Shown: piece by piece, positions 45,048 through 52,736 of the stretch
Position numbering within the stretch: the first letter of the stretch is position 1
Layout of the letters: the number at the start of each line of letters is the position of its first letter
Translations under genes and position numbers: made by a program
Origin: Thioalkalivibrio sp. ALJT
Lineage (GTDB): Bacteria; Pseudomonadota; Gammaproteobacteria; Ectothiorhodospirales; Ectothiorhodospiraceae
Length of the DNA stretch: 64,000 nt
Direction: 5' to 3'
NCBI RefSeq assembly: GCF_000381825.1
Contig: NZ_KB907121.1
Coordinates: forward strand, 206,001 to 270,000
Notes under the pieces: generated by a model
Database searches by the model: none
Told to the model about the DNA's origin: nothing
Seen by the model: the letters and a program-made list of their open reading frames with translations, nothing else

Positions 45048-45526
45048 GCCAGCAACCGGCCGTACACCATCGCGATCACGGCGATGATCGCCCAGACCAG
45101 CAACATCAGGCTCACGGCCATGCGCGCACTCAGGCCGCTGGTCTGACGGAACAACACATACACAAGGCCGAAGGTCGCGATCACCGCGAGTACACCCATC
45201 ACCGGAATCGGGCCCAGGATCAGGGGCAGCATGATAATGATACTGGCCACATGGAACTTCAGCGGCGACTCAATCCGGCCCAGCACAAGGGCCAGAACCA
45301 GCCATACACTCACGGCCAGAAGCAGCGAGAACAACAGCGCCGCCTGCAGGCCCGACAGGAATTCGGCTACAACGTCCCGTTCACCGGCCAGCAGGCCGAG
45401 CAGCGTGTTCAGCACAACGATCAGGAGCAGGAGCCCCAGCCCCTGCAACCATTCCGCTACCCCGCCTTCCAGCTCCTCCAGGACCTGTAGCGGACGACGC
45501 ACGAGTTTGCTGTAGAGCGATGCCAT
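45044..45526 (-). CDS. 160-aa multi-span membrane protein between ABC permease and C39 peptidase
   Basis: From ATG 45526 the protein has a short cytoplasmic N-terminus (MASLYSKLVRRPLQVLEELE) and then five hydrophobic segments (about 28-46, 58-78, 88-105, 112-135, 140-158). The pattern is like the Yip1/YIP1 membrane family, but the match is weak. It is translationally coupled to the C39 peptidase (ATGA overlap) and follows the MacB-like gene by 23 bases. Candidate roles by position are an exporter accessory, a membrane anchor for the peptidase, or self-protection against the exported peptide. None is proven. Confidence 0.6.
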   Translation of the reverse strand: MASLYSKLVRRPLQVLEELEGGVAEWLQGLGLLLLIVVLNTLLGLLAGERDVVAEFLSGLQAALLFSLLLAVSVWLVLALVLGRIESPLKFHVASIIIMLPLILGPIPVMGVLAVIATFGLVYVLFRQTSGLSARMAVSLMLLVWAIIAVIAMVYGRLLA

Positions 45527-45549
45527 GTTCTTCCCTTTTCCTGATTCGA

Positions 45550-46782
45550 TTAGTCGTAGCGCAATGCTTCCATCGGCGAGAGATTCGACGCCTTCTGTGC
45601 GGGGTAGTAACCGAAAAAACCACCGATGGAGGCCGAGAACAGCACGACCGCAAGCACAATCATCAGGTCGAGCTCGGGCCTCCACGGCAGGAACTGCGCC
45701 ACCACCAGAAGCGACAGGCCGGCCAGGGCCAGCCCGATCAGGCCCCCGACCATGGTTAGCAGCGCCGCCTCACCGAGGAACTGCATGCGGATACGCCCGG
45801 CCGTCGCGCCCACGGCGCGCCGAATGCCGATCTCGCTGACCCGTTCGGTCACCGATGCCAGCATTACGTTCATTACGCCGATCCCGCCCACAATCAGGCT
45901 GACCCCGGCGATGCTGACCAGAATCCAGGTCATTGCATCCACGATACGCCCCGCAAGGCTCGCGATCTCGCCGAAATCAGTCACGCTGTGCGCCGCACCA
46001 TTCTGGACGATATTCCGTTTGGCCGACATCAGGTACAGCTCGATCGAGCGCGTTACCGCTTCCTTGTGCTCACGGTCGGCCTCGACCAGGATGTGCTGCA
46101 CATGCTGGACGCCGGCAATCTGACGCTGGAGGAAGGTGACCGGGACCAGGATCTCCGTATCCTGGCCATCCCCCAGGGCGGCATCCTCGCGTTCCGCCAG
46201 CACCCCGACGACTTCGACCGAACGCCCCTGGAAATACACCACCCGCCCCAGGGCCGGCCGGTTGCCGAACAGGCGTTGCGCGAGCTCGGCCCCCAGCACG
46301 CCCACCGAGGCCCCGCGGTTCACATCGCTCTCGGTGAGACCACGGCCGAGCGCAATCTCCATTTCGCGCATGCCAAAGTAGCCGGGCGTCGTGCCCACCA
46401 TCGAGCCCACGGCCCGCCGTTCGCCGCGCCGCAGCTCGCCGCGGGCCTGGAAGACGGGCGCCGCATGCCGGACATGGGCGATCCCCGAGGCAATCTCCTG
46501 CGCATCCCGCACATGCAGGCTTTCCACAATACGGGGGTCAAAGAATGAGGTCGGGTCCTCGGGATTTCCGGGGGTCACCACCAGCAAATCGGAACCCAGC
46601 ACCTGCACCTGGTTTTCGATGTAGGTCTTGGCACCCAGGCCGATGCCAATCAGGGTCACCACCGACCAGATCCCGACTGCGATACCCAGGATGGTCAGCG
46701 CAGACCGCGCCTTGTGCTCGCGCAGCAGCGCGAACGCATCCCCGAGAACCGTCAGAAACTCGGACAGCCGGCCCCGGATCAT
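45550..46782 (-). CDS. MacB-type ABC transporter permease
   Basis: The 410-aa protein has the MacB permease design: one N-terminal span, a periplasmic MacB_PCD domain of about 220 residues (GSMVGTTPGYFGMREMEIAL, GRVVYFQGRSVEVVGVLAE), then the FtsX domain with three spans. The conserved GIGVMNVMLASVTERVSEIG and IRRAVGATAGRIRMQFLGEA loops are present. Unlike E. coli MacB, the ATPase is a separate protein (next gene upstream, four-base overlap). Such permeases act as mechanotransmitters that push periplasmic peptides, toxins or lipids through a TolC-type channel. Confidence 0.92.
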   Translation of the reverse strand: MIRGRLSEFLTVLGDAFALLREHKARSALTILGIAVGIWSVVTLIGIGLGAKTYIENQVQVLGSDLLVVTPGNPEDPTSFFDPRIVESLHVRDAQEIASGIAHVRHAAPVFQARGELRRGERRAVGSMVGTTPGYFGMREMEIALGRGLTESDVNRGASVGVLGAELAQRLFGNRPALGRVVYFQGRSVEVVGVLAEREDAALGDGQDTEILVPVTFLQRQIAGVQHVQHILVEADREHKEAVTRSIELYLMSAKRNIVQNGAAHSVTDFGEIASLAGRIVDAMTWILVSIAGVSLIVGGIGVMNVMLASVTERVSEIGIRRAVGATAGRIRMQFLGEAALLTMVGGLIGLALAGLSLLVVAQFLPWRPELDLMIVLAVVLFSASIGGFFGYYPAQKASNLSPMEALRYD

Positions 46783-47486
46783 CGGACAGCTTCCGGCACG
46801 GCCGGGGTCCGGTGCAGCCCACCGTCTTCCAGGCGATAACAGGAGGCTGCGCGCGCAGCCAGGTCCATGTCATGGGTCACGAGAATGACGGCAAGATCGG
46901 GGTTCTCACGCTGCAACGCTTCGATGATCTGCATCACGGAGGCCCCTGTTTCCGGGTCGAGGTTGCCGGTGGGCTCGTCCAGCAGAAGAATCCGCGGGCG
47001 CACCGCCAGCGCCCGGGCGATGGCCACACGTTGCTGCTGCCCGCCCGAGAGCTGGCGCGGGCGATGCTCGGCATGGGACTCCAGCCCGACCTGGGTAAGG
47101 GCATGGAGCGCACGCTCACGCTTTTCCCCGGGCGTCAGGTCCTCGCGATAATCCAGCGGCATCGCGACGTTACGCAATGCGCTCATCCGATCCACCAGAT
47201 GGAAACGCTGGAACACAAACCCCAATACGCTGCCACGGAAGGCAGACAATGCCTCGTCGGAGAGTGACGAGATCTCGGTGCCCTCGACGCGAACCACCCC
47301 CCGATCCGGACGCTCCAGACAACCGAGCACATGCAGCAACGTGGATTTTCCGGAGCCGGACGGGCCTACAATCGAGACGTAATCCCCCTGCAGCACGGAG
47401 AGGCTGGCCCCACGCAGGGGCTCGACCCGGTGGCCGCCCACCGAGAACCCCTTCTCCACCTTGTCCAGCGACAAGACCTCGGACAC
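46779..47486 (-). CDS. ABC transporter ATP-binding protein (MacB/LolD-type)
   Basis: From GTG 47486 the protein is 235 aa. It has Walker [16 protein letters not shown], a Q-loop [10 protein letters not shown], signature [15 protein letters not shown], Walker [13 protein letters not shown] and the H-switch VTHDMD. It is the nucleotide-binding partner of the MacB-like permease downstream. The start was placed at GTG because it follows the MacA-like stop by seven bases with GAAGG before it. The frame also opens 26 codons further up, inside the MacA-like gene. Confidence 0.92.
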   Translation of the reverse strand: MSEVLSLDKVEKGFSVGGHRVEPLRGASLSVLQGDYVSIVGPSGSGKSTLLHVLGCLERPDRGVVRVEGTEISSLSDEALSAFRGSVLGFVFQRFHLVDRMSALRNVAMPLDYREDLTPGEKRERALHALTQVGLESHAEHRPRQLSGGQQQRVAIARALAVRPRILLLDEPTGNLDPETGASVMQIIEALQRENPDLAVILVTHDMDLAARAASCYRLEDGGLHRTPAVPEAVR

Positions 47487-47493
47487 GGGCCCT

Positions 47494-48669
47494 TCACTCG
47501 TCCAGCAGGACCCGGGCACTGGCCAGGTCCGGATCGGCGCCCTCAAGGGCTGCGTATTCATCATCCTGGAATTCGATTCGCACGCCTGCGGGCTCTACCC
47601 GCCCGGAATCGCCAACCACCCAGATGACCGTAAGGTCGTCCGCCCTGAAGGCCGCCAGCTTCTCGGCGTGTTCTTCCAGCGTCTTCGACGGCGGCTGATA
47701 CACGAGCGCCTCGACCGGCACGGCCAGGCGCTCACTCTGATCGCCGACGTCGATCCGCGCCCGCGCGCTCATGCCAGGGAAAAAGACGCCGTTGTCATTC
47801 GCCGCGCGCGCGATCACCCGATACAACCGCACCCCATCACTGTTGCGTGCGCCACGTTCGACCTCCTCCACGACGGCCTCGTGCTCGCTGCCGGGCCGCG
47901 CCTCGATCGCGAAGCGTACGGTCTGCCCGGATTGCACCTGCCCCACATCCGCCTCATGCACATCCAGCATGACTCGAATCTCGTCGAGGGAGGGCGCAAT
48001 CTCAGCCAGCGGCGTCGTGGTCGTGGACGAGACGGGCTGGCCCGGCTCTGCATGCACGGACAACAGCACGCCCTTGAACGGGCTCTTCACGCGGGTGTTT
48101 TCGAGGTCCTCGCTCGCTCGCTGCAAATGCACTTGAGCGCGTTCGACTTCGGCCTCGGCCCGCTCCTGCGCCGCCCGGGCATCCAGGTATTCAGCACGGG
48201 CCTGTTCGAATTCTTCGCGCGGGATCAGATCCTGGTCCGCCAGCCGGCGCACCCGCTCCTTGCGGTTGTGCGCCTGCTCGTAACGGCTGTTCGCCGTGGC
48301 CTGCTCGGCCTTGGCGCTCCAGATCGCAACCTCTGCCTCGCGGTGCTCGTGCCGGATCTGGCGGTCATCCAGCTCGACCAGCACGTCGCCTTCATCGACC
48401 GCACCGCGCCCTTCGGCGACCGTCACCACCACGCCCGGAACCTGGGCAAACAAGGCCCGCTGGCCGCTGGCGCGTAACTCCCCGTCGGCCCGCACTTCGG
48501 CCCGCACGACGCGTTCTTCGATCGGCACCGCGACCGCACCCTCCGGCAGCCGCTCCCCGCTCGGGAGGAGCATGAGGAGCACGAGCAACACGACCACGAC
48601 GGCGGCCGCCAACCCGAGCCGCACACGCACACCCGGCTGGCTACCAAGACCCTGCAAGATACGGCGCAT
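47494..48669 (-). CDS. MacA/HlyD-type periplasmic adaptor
   Basis: The protein is about 391 aa with an N-terminal span (VRLGLAAAVVVVLLVLLMLL), a lipoyl half (VVTVAEGRGAVDEGDVLVEL), a long coiled-coil hairpin (about 95-185: AEAEVERAQVHLQRASEDLE), the second lipoyl half (VKSPFKGVLLSVHAEPGQPV) and beta-barrel domains. It bridges the MacB-like permease and the TolC-like channel. ATG 48669 is preceded directly by a GTG. It starts ten bases after the TolC-like stop. Confidence 0.9.
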   Translation of the reverse strand: MRRILQGLGSQPGVRVRLGLAAAVVVVLLVLLMLLPSGERLPEGAVAVPIEERVVRAEVRADGELRASGQRALFAQVPGVVVTVAEGRGAVDEGDVLVELDDRQIRHEHREAEVAIWSAKAEQATANSRYEQAHNRKERVRRLADQDLIPREEFEQARAEYLDARAAQERAEAEVERAQVHLQRASEDLENTRVKSPFKGVLLSVHAEPGQPVSSTTTTPLAEIAPSLDEIRVMLDVHEADVGQVQSGQTVRFAIEARPGSEHEAVVEEVERGARNSDGVRLYRVIARAANDNGVFFPGMSARARIDVGDQSERLAVPVEALVYQPPSKTLEEHAEKLAAFRADDLTVIWVVGDSGRVEPAGVRIEFQDDEYAALEGADPDLASARVLLDE

Positions 48670-48681
48670 CACTAAAAGCCC

Positions 48682-50070
48682 CTAGCGCAACGTGTCGGTG
48701 GGAATCGACCCCAGCGCCCAGTACAGGCGCGCCAGGGCCTTCTGACGATCGAAGCGAGCCCCTTCCAGCCGGGCCTGAGCCTCCGCCACATCCACCTGTG
48801 CCTGCGAGAGGTCGGAGAAACTGCGTACACCCTCGCGGTAGCCGCCCCGGGCATTGCGCAGGTCCTCCTCCGAGGCGGCCAGCGCACGTTGTGCCAACTG
48901 GATCCGCTCTTCCGCTTCTGCCAGGTCGTTTTCCGCCTCCCGGGCCTGCGTAACCACTTCGTTATAGCGGTGCTCGCGCGCCGCAGCTGCCGACATTTGC
49001 TGGGCGCGCGCTTCAGCGACCCGCGACCCGCGGTCGCCGCCATCGAAGATATCCCAGCGCAGCTCGACACCGACCGTGTAATTGGGCGCAGTACCGCCTT
49101 CGGCAAACCGGTCTACCCGGTAGTTCGCGCCGGCCTGCAGGGTCGGCCGGAAACTCCGCCGATGGCGTTCGAGCTCCGCACGCCGTGCCTCCACGGCCTC
49201 GATCTGCGCGACCACACTGGGATGCTCCTCAGCCCAGTCCTTGTCCTCAAGCGCCTGCCTCCAGTCACCCGGGGCGCGAATGCGGCTGCGGGTATCCACC
49301 TCGAATTGCGCATTGTGGGGATGCACTCCCATCGCCCGCAGCAGACGCAACCGATGACGCTCGACTGTGTTGCGGGTTTCGGTGACATCCACTTCGGCTC
49401 GCGCCACATCCGCATCGGCCCGCGCCACGTCACCTCCCGTCACGCGACCGGCCCGATGCAGCCTCCGCGCCAGTTCCGCCGATTCTTCCTGCCGCGCCAG
49501 CGCTTCCTCCTGCACCGCGAGCAAAGCCTGGGCGTGCAACAGGTCAAAATACCCTTCTGCAACTTCCAGCACGGTATCCGCTTCGGCGACATTGGTCCGG
49601 GCCTGAGCCGCGGCACGATCCCCTATGGCGGCATCCCGCTGACTCCTGCGCTGACCAAAGTCCCACAGGATGTATTCGGCAGTAACGTGAGCGCTGTAAC
49701 GGGTAAACCCGGACAGGTCGCGAACGGGCTCATCGACCGTTACCGGATCGGTATCCGGGAAGATCTCGCTGAAATCCAGCTCCGCCCGCCCCGCCGCCGG
49801 CGATGCGCTGTTGAGCGTCAGGTGATCCACGCCAGCCCCGACGCTCACGCGCGGCCGGAAAGCGGCATCAGCGCGATCCACTCCGGCCTGCGCGACATCG
49901 CGTTCGGCGCGGCTGCGATGGACTTCAGGATTATTTTCCAGGGCCGTTTGAATCGCGTGTTCGAGTGTCAGGGTCTCGGCCGCTGCGGAGTGAACCCCGA
50001 CCGCCATGAGACTGATGCCCAAGCCGACCAGGGCCCTGCGGGTGGCTTTACTCAACCGTTGCTGAAACAA
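48682..50070 (-). CDS. TolC-family outer-membrane channel of the peptide-export operon
   Basis: The 462-aa protein has a signal peptide (RRALVGLGISLMAVGVHSAAA) and the repeated OEP domains of TolC-family proteins, LEHAIQTALENNPEVHRSRA and LRNARGGYREGVRSFSDLSQ, with long helical stretches. The start is TTG 50070 with AGGAGG seven bases before, the first gene of the leftward export operon. It diverges from the double-glycine peptide at 50292 across a 221-base region with inverted repeats. Confidence 0.9.
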   Translation of the reverse strand: MFQQRLSKATRRALVGLGISLMAVGVHSAAAETLTLEHAIQTALENNPEVHRSRAERDVAQAGVDRADAAFRPRVSVGAGVDHLTLNSASPAAGRAELDFSEIFPDTDPVTVDEPVRDLSGFTRYSAHVTAEYILWDFGQRRSQRDAAIGDRAAAQARTNVAEADTVLEVAEGYFDLLHAQALLAVQEEALARQEESAELARRLHRAGRVTGGDVARADADVARAEVDVTETRNTVERHRLRLLRAMGVHPHNAQFEVDTRSRIRAPGDWRQALEDKDWAEEHPSVVAQIEAVEARRAELERHRRSFRPTLQAGANYRVDRFAEGGTAPNYTVGVELRWDIFDGGDRGSRVAEARAQQMSAAAAREHRYNEVVTQAREAENDLAEAEERIQLAQRALAASEEDLRNARGGYREGVRSFSDLSQAQVDVAEAQARLEGARFDRQKALARLYWALGSIPTDTLR

Positions 50071-50291
50071 GGCGAGGCCTCCTGAAGTATGAGAAGTGAT
50101 TATGCAAAAAGACAGCCTACAACCGAAGCAGGTATCCCTACTAGGGCTTTCGGGGGGCCTGAGGCAATACTTTATACCCTGTAGGAATTCTCTACCCCTT
50201 TGACGTTGACGCTGACCTTGAGCTCGTTATTCACTAGCACACGTCGGCACTAGTCGACCCAACACGTGAAGAACCATCAAAGGAGAACACC
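50071..50291. promoter_or_regulatory. 221-base divergent promoter region with TAGGG/CCCTA repeats
   Basis: This lies between the export operon (leftward) and the GG-peptide gene (rightward). CCCTACTAGGG (50136-50146) is a palindrome with a one-base centre. GTAG and CTAC arms lie at 50181-50184 and 50192-50195, and tandem TTGACG-like units lie near 50200-50215. A related palindrome, GGTAGGCCCTACC, lies upstream of the adhesin operon (60078-60090). These could be binding sites for one shared regulator. Confidence 0.5.
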
Positions 50292-50474
50292 ATGATCCGT
50301 GAAATGAACAGCGTTGAAATGGAAACTGTCGTCGGCGGCGCCGACGTCACCGCCAACCTGGGCGCCCTCGGCAGCATCACCATCGACGCCGCCATGCCGG
50401 CCCTGGCCGCCCTGGCCGATGCCGTGAACAGCCTGCTGATCGGCCTGGCCGGCGTTCTGGGCGGCGTTCTCTAA
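50292..50474 (+). CDS. 60-aa peptide with double-glycine leader (exported peptide, bacteriocin-like)
   Basis: ATG 50292 is preceded by AAAGGAGA. The 60-aa product starts with MIREMNSVEMETVVGG, which fits double-glycine leaders (acidic/hydrophobic spacing E9-M10, V13-V14, G15-G16). Cleavage after G16 would release a 44-aa peptide starting ADVTANLG. It contains about 12 Ala, few charges and no Cys, and ends VNSLLIGLAGVLGGVL. The exporter operon with a C39 peptidase lies directly divergent, and a strong terminator follows at 50587. It could be a bacteriocin, a signalling peptide or a biofilm matrix subunit. The sequence does not decide which. Confidence 0.82.
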   Translation: MIREMNSVEMETVVGGADVTANLGALGSITIDAAMPALAALADAVNSLLIGLAGVLGGVL

Positions 50475-50586
50475 GGAACGCGACGCTCTACTCTCTTCGT
50501 AGTATTGACGAGAGAGACATAAAGCTGCCCGCAAGCACCCCCCTGTCTTGCAGGCAGTGGTTGCCCTCCATCGAGAGCAACCTTCA

Positions 50587-50620
50587 GAGGAAGGAGACAT
50601 CGTCTCCTTCCTCTTTTTTT
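50587..50620 (+). terminator. strong intrinsic terminator after the GG-peptide gene
   Basis: GAGGAAGGAGAC (50587-50598) pairs perfectly with GTCTCCTTCCTC (50602-50613) around a three-base loop, followed by seven T. It lies 113 bases after the peptide stop, so the peptide mRNA carries a long 3' tail. Confidence 0.93.
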
Positions 50621-51181
50621 CGATCCAATTGCACTGCCGGACCCGATACGCAATCGAACCAAGGAGGCGCTGATTGAATCGCGCGTCCTCGCCCAAGTCG
50701 CTTGCGCGTGCGTTTAATGCGCGGTGACGGCCGTGCAATCATTCTGCTACAGGTGAACCGCAACGCCGTTCCCGCGCCCGTTTTGATCAACAACGGGCGG
50801 CCGAGCCCCTTCTTTCAATGACTTGTGGGGTTGGTGCCCCCCCCGATTCTGAATATATACGGCCCGATCCTGCGTTGCGCCCCGAATCCATCAGAAACGG
50901 GCGGGCAGAACCACTAATCGCTGTTTGAGGCGCCTTGTCTCGGAACGCTTGTCTCCAAAAACTGGGGGCACCCACGCGGACGTGCGATTCAATCAGCGTC
51001 TCCCAAGGCGGGAGCTTCCTGATACGCGGCCCATAGACCCGAGATCCGACAAGCGCCCGGTGAAACACTGGTTTATTTAGCCGGGCCCATGCACTCGTTC
51101 GCGCTTCCAGCCCGGTTTTCAGGGACCTTGCTCGTCCATGCAACCGCGCCCCAGGCCCACTGCGTCATAAATGCCGGACAC

Positions 51182-51213
51182 AAAAAAGGCGACATGCCAG
51201 CGGCATGTCGCCT
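51182..51213 (-). terminator. strong intrinsic terminator after the 35-aa peptide gene
   Basis: GGCGACATGCC (51188-51198) pairs with GGCATGTCGCC (51202-51212) around a three-base loop. Read leftward it is followed by a run of six T (the A-run at 51182-51187). It lies about 25 bases after the stop of the leftward 35-aa gene. Confidence 0.92.
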
Positions 51214-51236
51214 TGCACTTCGGCTTGCCTCGAGCC

Positions 51237-51344
51237 TTACAGCAGGCCGCCGAGCAGGCCGCCGCCCAGCAGGTTGTTCACCAGACCCAGGACCGGGTCG
51301 AGCAGGCCAAAGACAGTTCCAAGCAGTCCACCAAGAAGATCCAT
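51237..51344 (-). CDS. 35-aa hydrophobic Gly/Leu-rich peptide, C-terminus like the GG-peptide
   Basis: ATG 51344 opens a 36-codon frame with GAGG about ten bases before, and a strong terminator follows the stop. The product begins MDLLGGLLGTVFGLL and ends VNNLLGGGLLGGLL. It has a single charged pair region (two Asp) and otherwise Leu, Gly and Val, enough for one membrane helix. Its last residues align with the VNSLLIGLAGVLGGVL end of the 60-aa peptide at 50292. It has no double-glycine leader of normal length. It follows the type I secretion operon on the same strand after 135 bases that contain a palindromic operator-like site. Function unknown. Confidence 0.6.
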   Translation of the reverse strand: MDLLGGLLGTVFGLLDPVLGLVNNLLGGGLLGGLL

Positions 51345-51400
51345 GTTTTTTTCCTCTACCTTTAGTTGCTTTCTTGAATACCGCCCCGGCTATAACCGGG

Positions 51401-51416
51401 AAGGTGAATTCACCTT
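51401..51416. promoter_or_regulatory. perfect 16-bp palindrome upstream of the 35-aa peptide gene
   Basis: AAGGTGAATTCACCTT is its own reverse complement. A second inverted repeat, CCCGG-CTATAA-CCGGG, adjoins it at 51385-51400, and its centre read leftward gives TTATAG, a plausible -10. A dimeric regulator could bind here. Similar AGGTGA and TCACCT half-sites, spaced by six, occur at 60295-60312. Confidence 0.5.
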
Positions 51417-51479
51417 AGCCAGCGACCACACCCGCGTCACCTCTACTTTATGACTGGACCAAAAGGCGGGACCGGGACA

Positions 51480-52736
51480 TCAGCGCTCGGTCAACGCATC
51501 GCTGGCACGATTCAGCGGCGTCAGGAGGTATTCCAGAATCGTGCGCTCCCCCGTTTTGATATCGACGCGGGCGATCATGCCCGTTGCAATCTCGACCACC
51601 CGGCCGGTCGCCGTCTCGAGCGACGCCCCTTCGAGCTCCAGGGTCACGAGATAGTAGACCTCTTCCGGGTTGACCTCGTCCCGAACCGTGTCCGGCGAGA
51701 TATCGGTCACGATGCCCTGGAGCTTGCCGTAGCGGGAGGCATCATAAGCAGTGATCTCCACCTGCGCCGGCTGTCCCGGGTGCACATGCGCAATGTCTCG
51801 AGGCGAGATCCGCGCCTCCACCACAAGCTCCTCGTCCTGGGGCACAATCTCCATGATCTTGCCGTTGGGTGAGACCACCCCTCCGAGCGTCTGCAATTCG
51901 ATACTTTGCACCCGCCCCTGAACCGGAGAGCGCAGGACCAAACGCTCCAGGGCATCCTGATGCCCCCTCAGGGCAGACCGCAGAGCCGCTACTTCAGTAC
52001 GGGTTTCGGCAAGCTCCTCGCGAGCCCGGACCAGGAAGCCGTCTTCCAGCTCATCCTGCTCCTGCTGCAACTCGGCCATGGTGCGGCGCTGACGCAGCAG
52101 CTCCACGCGCGAGGCGGCGCCGGCCTCCACCAGTTCCGCCGTAATCGCGCGCTCCTGCTCGACCAGGTCGAACGCGGCCTGTATGTTCTTCCGGCTACGT
52201 TCGAATGCCTCCCGGCGGCTGCGAAACAACGCGCGCTCGGGCGCCGTCACCTGCGGGGTCGCGTCCAGCTCGGACGGAAAGGTGATCGCTTCGGCACCCG
52301 CGACCTCGGCCTCCAGCCGGCTTTTACGGGCGAGCGCCCCCAGGTAGCGCGCCTCCACCTCTTCTTTTTCCGCCCTTGTCTGGACGGGGTCGAGAACCGC
52401 CAGGCGCTGTCCCGCCGTAACCGAATCCCCGCGCCGCACATACAGTTCGCGCAGGATGCCGCCTTCCATCGACTGGATCACCTGCGACCCCGAACGCGGT
52501 ACCACCGTCCCTTGTCCGGTGGAGACCTGACTGACCTCGGCGAAAAAGGCCCAGATCACGAACGCCGCCAGGAGCAAGGTCACCAACAGCACCAGGCGCC
52601 CGGCCGCCGGCGCGCGCCCGGCTTCACCAGGGAAATGGCCAAACGGACCGCGCTCGGGACCAGGCTGGGTAGCAGGGCCGACCCACCAGCGGCGCAGCGC
52701 CTCCCGGAAACGGTCCACCTGCCCGTCCGTGTTCAT
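51480..52736 (-). CDS. type I secretion periplasmic adaptor (HlyD/LapC family)
   Basis: The 418-aa membrane fusion protein has a cytoplasmic N-terminus, one span (about 44-66, LVLLVTLLLAAFVIWAFFAE), lipoyl motif VIQSMEGGILRELYVRRGDS, a coiled coil (EAFERSRKNIQAAFDLVEQE to about 270) and the C-terminal lipoyl/beta-barrel part. RSPVQGRVQSIELQTLGGVV is the HlyD-family motif. It connects the ABC exporter to the TolC-like channel. It overlaps the ABC gene by four bases. Confidence 0.92.
   Translation of the reverse strand: MNTDGQVDRFREALRRWWVGPATQPGPERGPFGHFPGEAGRAPAAGRLVLLVTLLLAAFVIWAFFAEVSQVSTGQGTVVPRSGSQVIQSMEGGILRELYVRRGDSVTAGQRLAVLDPVQTRAEKEEVEARYLGALARKSRLEAEVAGAEAITFPSELDATPQVTAPERALFRSRREAFERSRKNIQAAFDLVEQERAITAELVEAGAASRVELLRQRRTMAELQQEQDELEDGFLVRAREELAETRTEVAALRSALRGHQDALERLVLRSPVQGRVQSIELQTLGGVVSPNGKIMEIVPQDEELVVEARISPRDIAHVHPGQPAQVEITAYDASRYGKLQGIVTDISPDTVRDEVNPEEVYYLVTLELEGASLETATGRVVEIATGMIARVDIKTGERTILEYLLTPLNRASDALTER

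Larger units (their letters stand above)
50475..51236. other. 762-base stretch between the two small peptide genes
   Basis: It contains the peptide terminator (50587-50620) and, at its right end, the terminator of the second peptide gene (51182-51213). The 560 bases between them show no frame with a ribosome-binding site. Leftward frames at 50787-51143 and 50584-50793 have atypical composition and no recognisable domain, so I do not call them. Confidence 0.5.

Noticed and set aside
50787-51143. 118-codon leftward frame between the two peptide genes
   Set aside because: No Shine-Dalgarno, no recognisable motif and shadow-like composition. It overlaps no transcription signals.
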